A stretch of DNA of 27,397 nt from Sperchopsis tessellata (lineage: Eukaryota; Arthropoda; Insecta; Coleoptera; Hydrophilidae), in contig JAWQRN010000661.1 in NCBI GenBank assembly GCA_033557685.1, forward strand, positions 1 through 27,397, given 5' to 3'. Numbering within the stretch: the first letter of the stretch is position 1; each line of letters starts with the position of its first letter. Positions 20,641 to 27,397 of the stretch are shown in pieces. A program made the translations under genes and the position numbers. The notes under the pieces were generated by a model. That model saw nothing but the letters and a program-made list of their open reading frames with translations, ran no database searches and had not been told where the DNA came from.

Positions 20641-21600
20641 AATTTCAAGTAATTTATTATAAATTATTAATAATTTTATTCACCTCGTTTTGCTCACACT
20701 ATAAAAATACAGACGCAAGTGCAGTCCTTTATTTCTATTTTTCATCCAAACAACAACATCACAATCCTACACATATGTGATACCATGACAATATTGTTTG
20801 TATCGATGATATTGCTATTGTTTTTGTTTCTTTTTGATTTTAAAAAAAGAAGTATTTGTTACAATATAATCCGTTCTTTTGAAGGAGTTTCATTAACTAG
20901 TATATATTGCTTTTATTCATAGGAACACTCTCGTAGTTGTACAATTAAACTTATCGATTTATATTAAGACATGATTTTTCTAGAAAAATAACTTTGATAT
21001 ATATATTTTAATTAGATATATTGAAAAAGAATATATATCTATCGACTTAAAGTTTCACTAACAACTGTATTTTTGACAGCAACACAAACAAAATTTAGTA
21101 ATGTTTTTGAAAAACTCACAGTATGTATTATAAATATATGGGTGCATTGTTTTTGCAGGTATCATTTTGAGTTTCAATTTTTATTTTCTATGTGACATAA
21201 AATTTAAAAATTGTTGTATAATGCATAACACAATTCGGTGTTCAATACATGTTGGTTTTACGATAGCAATGCAGCTCATGGTGACAACACTTCTAAACCT
21301 GATAAAGATTGCAATAAAATAGACAGATCATACACATTTCATAGTGTATGTCTCAATTTATTGCCATTGTACGTGTTACAATATTTATGACAGCTATGTT
21401 CATTGAACTTTATATTTCATGTTTTATTACTGAACTTTTTATATTCCACCAGCATATAATAAACCGAATCTGGAACAATTCCGACTCAAATTTTTATTCA
21501 GGAGTATTTTGAAATGATACACGATTACGTGATATCGCTACAATTAAATGACCCCATTATCGTTAGGGAATGTATACATAATAGATGTAGAATTCTATAA
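20641..21600. other. AT-rich DNA, nothing recognised
   Basis: About 1 kb without supported features. The frame at 20719-20922 is low-complexity and hydrophobic. Confidence 0.5.
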
Positions 21601-22366
21601 AGAAACACCAACTGTCTATACACTATTTAATTATTAATTTTTGTTATCCGGCTTCGAGGCATCACGCCTCAACCTCAAGACAAACTGTAAAATAAACCGG
21701 TCTCTTTAGTAGATGCAAATAAACATGAACAAGAAACAATCAAATATATACGACAAAAGAGTAGCAACAACAATTTCCAATAATATACGACACACACACA
21801 AATCAAGATGCAAGGGACAGCAAGGAAAATGCAGGCAAGTAAAAACAGGATAATCAAGCTATCCAGAATAAAAACAGATCCACGAAGAAATAGAAACTCT
21901 AAAACAATTGTAGATGATAGGAAACCCAATACACAAAGTGGAAAACAAACAAGAAAATAAAATCAAAAGTTAAAACCTTCTTAGAAATAAACACAATAAA
22001 ATCAATTAAACAAAGGACACATGCGAAAATGTCTCGAGCAGAAGTTCATGCTGCTAAGATTTATAACACAATGTAAATGTCAATAGAGAAATGATAATTT
22101 GAAATAGGTGGAGTATAATACGAGATAAAGTGTCCATAACCTAGAAATATGAAAATCAGAGGGCACACCTTATACAATCTTAAACGATTGAGATCTTGAA
22201 AGGGAGGAAGTCGGTTATCATTACCGGTGGAACATTTAAAATGTAATATATGTAGCACAGAAGACATTAAAGATGGAATCTCGACCACAGAATACCTAAT
22301 TAAACTATTTGGATTTGACACATATTCCTTAAAAATGTTCAGATTTTCCAAAGCATTCAGATGATG
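21601..22366 (-). repeat. left arm of the Penelope-derived palindrome
   Basis: Inverted relative to 22636-23348. It is about 50 bases longer, partly because it keeps the GAGGC/GCCTC hairpin region missing from the right arm. The 106-codon minus-strand frame inside it (22061-22381) has a diverged counterpart at 22700-22920, where IPSLMSSVLHI corresponds to VSSLMSSVLNI, but the counterpart has stops and I recognise no domain. Confidence 0.85.
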
Positions 22367-22449
22367 ACCAAAGGACAACAACGAAGAGGAGGAACACCAC
22401 CAATCTTATCAAATTAATGATCATTAATGCGAAGATGCATACCAATAAT

Positions 22450-22640
22450 ATCAAGCACACTTTCTACGGGTATAGATACGATGATATCATTTGGTGATGG
22501 ACGTGTGACTTCAATTCTATTTCCGACTTCTTAATGTACCTTAATAATCTTCACACCAATATTTTTTACCATGGAAAAAGATTGCGGTGCTGTGCTTAAT
22601 TTTTTAGATCTCTCTATTAACAAAGGAGGTAATAAACATT
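22450..22640 (+). pseudogene. Penelope-like reverse transcriptase scrap in the palindrome spacer
   Basis: Frame 22453 reads KHTFYGYRYDDII, corresponding to the catalytic loop, where YDD (22477-22485) stands in place of the usual YVDD. A TGA follows at 22495-22497, then SDFLMYLNNLHTNIFYH, matching the family pattern of a helix plus YLN.LH.NI. In a shifted frame, LNFLDLSINKGG (22595-22630) is the hallmark segment that follows. One stop and one frameshift lie within about 60 codons, so it is dead. It shows that the palindrome derives from a Penelope-like element, with the right arm as its 3' continuation. Confidence 0.82.
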
Positions 22641-23348
22641 CGTCTGAACGCTTTGGAAAATCTGTAAATTTGTAAGGAAAATGTGTCAATTCCAGATAGT
22701 TTCACAGACGTTGTGTTGTCGAGGTTTCATCTTTAATGTCTTCTGTTTTAAATATATTAATTGTACCACTGGGAATGATAACCGAACCCCTCCCGCTACA
22801 GCTGTAGTCAATCATTAATAAATTTATTAGGTGTGCTCTCTGGATTTCATATTTCTAGGTTACAGACACTTTTATCTCGAATTATACTATAGGTATTTCA
22901 AATTGCCACTTCTTGCTTGACGTTTACATTATCTAATAAATCTTTGCAGTATGAATTTCGGCTCGAAACATTTTCGTATGTGTCTTTTGTTTTATTAATT
23001 TTATTGTCTTTATTATTAGGTAGGTTTTAACTTTTGATTTTCTTTTCCTGTTTATTTTAAGCTATTGTATATTGGGCGGTCTATCATTTGCAAGTGTTTT
23101 CGAGTTTGTATTTCTTCATGTATCTGTATTCATTCTGTATGGCTTGATTCTCTTGGTTTTGCATGCCTGCATTTTTCTTACTGTCCCTTGCGGCTTGATT
23201 TGTTTGTGTTATATATTATTTTAAATTGTAAGTGCTTGTATTTTCTCAAATACATTTGATTGTTTATTGTTCATGTTCATTTATTTCATTCTACTAACGA
23301 GGCCAGTTTCATTTATAGTTTGTCTTGAGGATGACAGTTGGTGTTTCT
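22636..23348 (+). repeat. right arm of the Penelope-derived palindrome
   Basis: This is the sense-oriented counterpart of the left arm, directly continuing the RT scrap. It lacks the hammerhead-like stem II region, jumping from TTTGTCTTGAGGAT to GACAGTTGG (23319-23340). Confidence 0.85.
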
Positions 23349-23400
23349 TACTGGAATTTCATACAATTTATGTGTAATATGGAACACCCCTACTTCTCAG

Positions 23401-24756
23401 AAATATTTTCGATTTTAGGAAATGTGTTTAAATCTAGTATATAGACTGTTAGCTTAGGCTTACCATTTAAAAATTTTACAATATGGTTTTGGAAAAATAA
23501 TGATGTCTTGGCAAGGAAAAATAAGTTCTATCCAACTATAGAATTAGAGGCTAAAATGTTAGAATTTTTATTTTGAAAGCACAAAAATAAAATACTTAGA
23601 AGCTGTTGTAAATATTTCATTAATTAACAGCAACCTACAAATTGAAATATTTATGGTAGCAAATAAAACAAGTAAACACATACATACAATACATATATGT
23701 ATGAATAATCTCATAACATACAATATAAAACCTCACATGTACCAACTAATAGAAAACATTATTACAAATAAATTTACAGCTGAATAAATATAAAAGCTTG
23801 TTTTACATATGGATAAATAAAATTTGTATAAATTAAATAAAATTAAAAGACAGACCAAATATAAAATATAGACATGCCAAATAAACAAACAAAATGTGGA
23901 ATATTTGTTAATAAATATAAATTGCTTTATAAAACTAAATGATGACCGCATAAAGACCAAAATAAATACACATCACAGTGTGGTTCAGGTTTTCGGTAAT
24001 GTTGAGTTTAGATACATTACTGCAAAGTTACAGACATTTTCGATATTAAAGTGGAAATACAAAATTAGGTGTATTGGAATTGTAAATTCTAGATCCATTA
24101 TACCATAATCACGACTAAAATACGATACACTGCTATAAAACCTAGTTTAAATGATGGCCTAATTCCTAATATAAATGCTCTTGAAATTGTAATAATTATT
24201 AAACATATTTCTTACATTTACCTTTCTGAATAATTTTGATTATAATGTAGTACACCATCGAATGGCAAAGAAAAATGTGCATCAAAAGAGGAAGATGTAG
24301 ATGTAGATTAAAGTCCTGTTAATCTTCCTTCGAAAAATACATTCTACAAAAGCAACTAGGAAACTATAATTCTGGGCTTCCTAAAAAATTTAACGAATTC
24401 ATAGAAATGATGAAAATATGGTAGAAAGTGCCACTTAAATTTTACAAACTGACCTATGCTGATAGGTTCTCTATTTATATAGTTATTTATGCAGTTGTGA
24501 AGTTGTGTCCGAGAGAAGCACATGACATTAAGACGACCAAATGTTTCCACCGAAGGATTAAAAAAAAGTTGTGTCAAGAACACAGACAAGATGGTTAAAG
24601 TTAGTCCATACAAATGTCAACTAGCTAAGGCCTAAGATGACATCCCATATTCAAACCAAAACTCAGTTTCATAAACTGAACAGAAAAAAATAAATGCCAA
24701 CGTAACTGTGAGTATATCTTCAGGTTTTCCGGGAGATAATTTCGACATGTAGGTTT
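23401..24756. other. AT-rich DNA, nothing recognised
   Basis: About 1.35 kb without a supported gene or element. Frames at 23733-23960, 23896-24108 and 24356-24613 show no family resemblance. Confidence 0.45.
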
Positions 24757-24889
24757 TAAAAGTGCTAATTATAGATTGCTATGTAGCTATGAAAAATTTT
24801 AAATGTAGGTGCCGACCAGCTCTAAAAAGTTGTAATAATAGAATAACATAAATTTTAGAGCTAGTTGGCACCTAAATCTAGCACTTTTT
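24757..24889. repeat. short palindrome, MITE-like or foldback
   Basis: TAGGTGCCGACCAGCTCTAAAA (24806-24827) pairs with TTTTAGAGCTAGTTGGCACCTA (24853-24874) with two mismatches. Outside this, AAAGTGCTA near 24759 pairs with TAGCACTTT near 24880. The left arm holds about 30 extra bases between its two parts, so the two arms have diverged by an insertion or deletion. There is no coding content. Confidence 0.7.
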
Positions 24890-25460
24890 AGAGTTGCATG
24901 ATAATTTATAATTAGAGCTGACTCAAACGCTTGAATATGACCTAGTGTGGTCGAAAGTTAGTTATATATATTAAAAAAACTTTGTGGAACGACAAGATTT
25001 GTTGTTTTTTATATCATCTATAATAAGCACTCTTAAGAGCTATATGTCTTGATAATGTCCCCTGTAACGGCGCACGAAAAGTTGGCAAAAACAAAAGCCA
25101 AAATACAGAACACCTGAAGATATTTACTGTGGCCGAGGAAGTCTACCCACAGAATTAACGATGAGAAGCTTGGTTGCTGAGATTTCAGTTGAGCAAATGA
25201 CGAATGGCAAAATGAAAGCAATCAGCCACAAAGAAAAGAGTGAACTTATTGAAAACACAACAAAGGAAAAAGAGTCAACTGCCAAGTGACAACAATAAGC
25301 TGGCACGTATTTTAGAGCATTTCCAACTGAGGGCGAGATTACGTCTCAAAAACTATCCAAAGCAACTCAATATATAGGCGTAAGAGAGTGTAAAACTTAC
25401 GATCGCTCTAACAGAAAGTTTTAGATAATACATTTTACATAATCCATACAATCTAGGGAG
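24890..25460. other. AT-rich DNA, nothing firmly recognised
   Basis: The 25060-25330 part has a more balanced composition than its surroundings and could be a decayed element body, but no frame on either strand shows a motif I can name. Confidence 0.4.
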
Positions 25461-25632
25461 CTAGACACCTAAGTAAAATAACTCTTTGACAATACCTTTT
25501 AATCTAGAAACGTATGTATTCATGCTGCTAGCAGTAAGGTACAGCATAAAAAGATTCAAGGGACCTAACTTGGTACCGAATTTCTCGAGCTGTTCAAGTA
25601 TCAGCTGGTGTGACATACAATCGATGGTTTTA
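25461..25632 (-). pseudogene. LINE reverse transcriptase scrap (palm, motif A side)
   Basis: An uninterrupted frame of about 56 codons on the minus strand reads KTIDCMSHQLILEQLEKFG, then GPLNLFMLYLTASSMNTYVS. This follows the Jockey/CR1-type RT pattern KAFD.V.H..LL.KLE..G and G..L..F.SYL..R.Q.V. The motif A Asp appears retained in IDCMSH. No motif B or C is seen downstream before the stop at 25461. It is separated from the endonuclease-type fragment at 26190-27060 by a MITE-like element and need not belong to the same LINE. Confidence 0.6.
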
Positions 25633-25657
25633 TGAGTCGTACGCTTAGGAATTAAAG

Positions 25658-26140
25658 TATGTCCACATGCTCACGAATTGCGAAATCCGAATTACGATTC
25701 GGACGTAAAATAACAACGTCCACATGCATTCGTAAAATTTCGGAAAATTCGGGGGATTATAATGTCCAATCTTTATTATTGGTAAAAAATGACATTTAAC
25801 CTTCAAAACGTCATTAAAAACAAACGTGTTCAAAACAAAAGGTTTGAATTAAATTAAAAAGTAATAGAAGAATTTATGTCTGTAGCTATAATAATTCTTT
25901 AAATGCTGTTAGTAACGGTACAAGCGCCGAACATTACAACTTTGGTTAGAAATCGGCAATGAAATTAAAGATTGCGGCAAGAATTTCGCAAAAAAATGAA
26001 ACTTATTTAACTTTTTGCGGCATCGTAATTTTCATAAAATATTCGGACGAATATTTCCCGCCGTTACATTAAAAATGTATCAGCCAATAGGAAACGTTCC
26101 GCAATTTGCATTTCGCAATTCCGCAAGCATGTGTACATAT
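25658..26140. mobile_element. MITE-like non-autonomous DNA element with about 40-base inverted ends
   Basis: The left end TATGTCCACATGCTCACGAA (25658-25677) continues with TTGCGAAATCCGAATT. The complement of the right end reads ATATGTACACATGCTTGCGG (26140 downward) and continues with AATTGCGAAATGCAAATT, giving inverted ends of about 40 bases. A partial copy of the end, GTCCACATGCATTCG, recurs at 25709-25723, so subterminal repetition is present. The interior is rich in AATTTCG/CGAAATT-type words and encodes no transposase. The 480-base size suits a MITE. I could not settle the target-site duplication, so the superfamily is unknown. Confidence 0.75.
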
Positions 26141-26189
26141 CTTACGTCTATTCGTAATTGTTCATGATTTCACTTCCAAGTGCAAAATA

Positions 26190-27060
26190 TATTGAATCCT
26201 ATTCACAAACCGTGTTTTGTCTAGTTTCGTTTATTGATAATTTACATGTGACTATATTTACCCAACAAATGAGACTGCCATCATTATATTCTTCCAGAGC
26301 AACAAATCTATTTTTAAGCTCTAGTTGAAATACTTCTTGATTAGATTTTAGACGGTCCAGGTTTAATTTTTCTGCCACAGCTATTGATTGAAATTAATCA
26401 ATAGCTGTGGCATTTTTCTAATTGTACATTTAAAAATATTCTACTTCTAATAACACAGTGATCTATTCCAGTATCAAAGCGGTTCAGAACTGTGCAGTGT
26501 TATATGGTGGTAATAGTTAGTATGTAGTCAATCACGTTCCTGCTGTTATTGGGGTATAACTAGATCTAGGTGCGTGATGTTTTCTTAGCGTACATGTTGT
26601 TGCTATATACAGATTCTTTAATTCTGCAAAGTCTACAAGTATGTTTCCTCGTGCTTAATGCCGAAGGCTCCTAAAACCTGATCTCCTGGTGATTTTTCGC
26701 CTACTTTTAAACTAAAATCTAATAAGAAGATTTTCAAATGTGCATTTTATCTCTCATGAAAGTCTGTATATCTATTTATGGGAGTTTTCCGCAACCATCT
26801 CATTGAAATATCTAATATTGGGACATAAATTTGCAGAATTTGGGGTTTATACCATCTTTATTTCTAATTTTGTGACAGATACGCTTTGCAACTTGATTAT
26901 TCTGTTTTTTGTGAACCATGAAACCAACTTATGGGTTTTTCCCCCTGCTAGTGCTCTTGTAAAACATATGTCCATTCTGCAGCTGAATACGCTCTTCCTA
27001 TTTTATTCATACTTCACTCAGACCTTTAACATACCATTGAATCTAGTTTTGTTTTGTTGA
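26190..27060 (-). pseudogene. LINE fragment: APE-type endonuclease and linker, RTE/BovB-like pattern
   Basis: On the minus strand, GFMVHKK (near 26915) and, after a shift, IYVPILDISMRW correspond to the endonuclease core (G..V and the QVYAPT..A segment). LDFSLKVGEKSPGDQVLGAF (26722 downward) corresponds to the GDFNAKVG box, with the conserved Asn replaced by Ser. EETYLVDFAELKNLYIA, RKHHAP and DYILTI follow. TGIDHCVIRSRIFLN (26459-26464 encode Asp-His) is the SDH box with Ser changed to Ile. Past a 17-bp hairpin, EKLNLDRLKSNQEVFQLELK then NRFVALEEY is the linker ahead of RT. Several frameshifts and stops are present, and no RT palm is seen. It differs from the LINE at 18106-20583. The extreme 5' limit is uncertain. 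Confidence 0.82.
26373..26412. repeat. perfect 17-bp hairpin inside the LINE linker
   Basis: TGCCACAGCTATTGATT (26373-26389) and its exact complement AATCAATAGCTGTGGCA (26396-26412) flank the 6-base loop GAAATT. It lies at the junction of endonuclease and linker reading. Because the host LINE is heavily decayed, a perfect stem suggests a later local inverted duplication. Confidence 0.9.
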
Positions 27061-27397
27061 GTAGTGTGTGGCAGTTGTAGATACACACATTTTATATTTT
27101 TTAGCAATTTTCTATATTATGCGATTTCTTACCACACCCTGTCTTCTCACGGTTGTCTCAGTAGCTGTTTTTACTGAGGGTATACGGGCCTACGGAAAAT
27201 GAGGGTAGTAGTTTTATAGTGTCCGTCATTTTGGTGAGTTAAGATATAACTTGTCACGCTGCCTTGCTGGTTGACAAGTTTAATAAATCAGTTGCTCCAA
27301 TATGGAGAACAAATGCCGTCGATAAGCCGCTCATAATGGAAAACAAACTCTTACCTTGTATAAGCTCATCCGCCACCTTATGCCACTGGCACATTGC
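27061..27397. other. unassigned right edge
   Basis: Possibly the 5' continuation of the LINE, but I see no motif. AACTTGTCA (27248-27256) and TGACAAGTT (27272-27280) form a perfect 9-bp stem with a 15-base loop. The composition is more balanced than the mean of the window. Confidence 0.4.

Larger units (their letters stand above)
21601..23400. mobile_element. Penelope-derived palindromic element with arms of about 0.7 kb
   Basis: The left end AGAAACACCAACTGTC (21601-21616) is the exact complement of GACAGTTGGTGTTTCT (23333-23348). The pairing continues inward with scattered differences over most of both halves, for example AATCAAAAGTTAAAACC (21961-21977) with GGTTTTAACTTTTGATT (23024-23040) and GGGACAGCAAGGAAAATGCA (21814-21833) with TGCATTTTTCTTACTGTCCC (about 23170-23189). 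The arms run roughly 21601-22366 and 22636-23348, with a 270-base spacer holding a Penelope RT scrap. The outer right sequence up to 23400 ends GGAACACCCCTAC, the edge shared with the copies at 7014 and 15101. The left arm keeps a decayed hammerhead-like core on the minus strand (21650-21690: CTTGAGG, stem GAGGC/GCCTC, GAAGCCGG); the right arm has lost that segment. Confidence 0.88.

Noticed and set aside
20264..20662. 132-codon + strand frame as a gene
   Set aside because: It is antisense to the LINE endonuclease and extends into the inverted duplication. Its hydrophobic translation is a by-product.
22061..22381. 106-codon minus-strand frame as a gene
   Set aside because: It lies inside the left arm of the palindrome. 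The sister arm carries the same region with stops, so coding is not conserved and no domain is recognisable.
25060..25330. Minus-strand frames at 25033-25306 as a membrane protein gene
   Set aside because: They are two short overlapping frames with biased composition and no motif, flanked by element debris.
26740..27060. 106-codon + strand frame as a gene
   Set aside because: The opposite strand reads as LINE endonuclease, so this frame is its shadow.
1..27397. CRISPR array, operon, phage or bacterial defence system
   Set aside because: There are no regularly spaced repeats and no intact gene clusters. Element content and base composition indicate a eukaryotic nuclear genome.

Overview
This window looks like AT-rich, non-coding nuclear DNA from an arthropod, probably an insect. 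There are no prokaryotic gene arrays, no operons, and no intact open reading frame longer than about 137 codons. The host assignment is an inference. It rests on the mix of element families: Penelope-like elements, Tc1/mariner relatives of a type common in insects, and two or three kinds of non-LTR retrotransposon. I found no host protein-coding gene, rRNA, tRNA or CRISPR array that I can support.

What can be read is a graveyard of mobile elements in anonymous AT-rich DNA. From left to right: a (TA)n array; a GC-rich patch at 448-540; a likely tRNA-derived SINE on the minus strand (1259-1527); a second (TA)n array followed by a Jockey-like LINE fragment on + (3940-4342); a 0.3-kb foldback built from two inverted Penelope-type termini (6702-7014); a third (TA)n array; a Tc1-like transposase relic on + (8724-9179); and a Penelope-like element on the minus strand, split into a GIY-YIG part (9660-10105) and a reverse transcriptase part (11270-11650).

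Further right: a 1.87-kb mariner-type transposon with recognisable terminal inverted repeats and a decayed transposase (14823-16687), carrying a Penelope terminus inside it; a 2.5-kb minus-strand LINE (18106-20583) with endonuclease, reverse transcriptase and C-terminal parts, all broken; a 1.8-kb Penelope-derived palindrome with arms of about 0.7 kb (21601-23400); a small palindrome (24757-24889); and a final cluster of a LINE reverse transcriptase scrap, a MITE-like element and an endonuclease-type LINE fragment (25461-27060).

None of these genes can work together now: every recognisable enzyme has stops, frameshifts or lost catalytic residues. The most interesting theme is the Penelope lineage. 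It appears at four places, three of them as inverted or foldback arrangements. Its termini carry a motif resembling a minimal type I hammerhead ribozyme (CTGAAGA, a stem, GAAAC, and a palindromic ACCGGT). All family calls come from reading translations by eye; no database search was possible.
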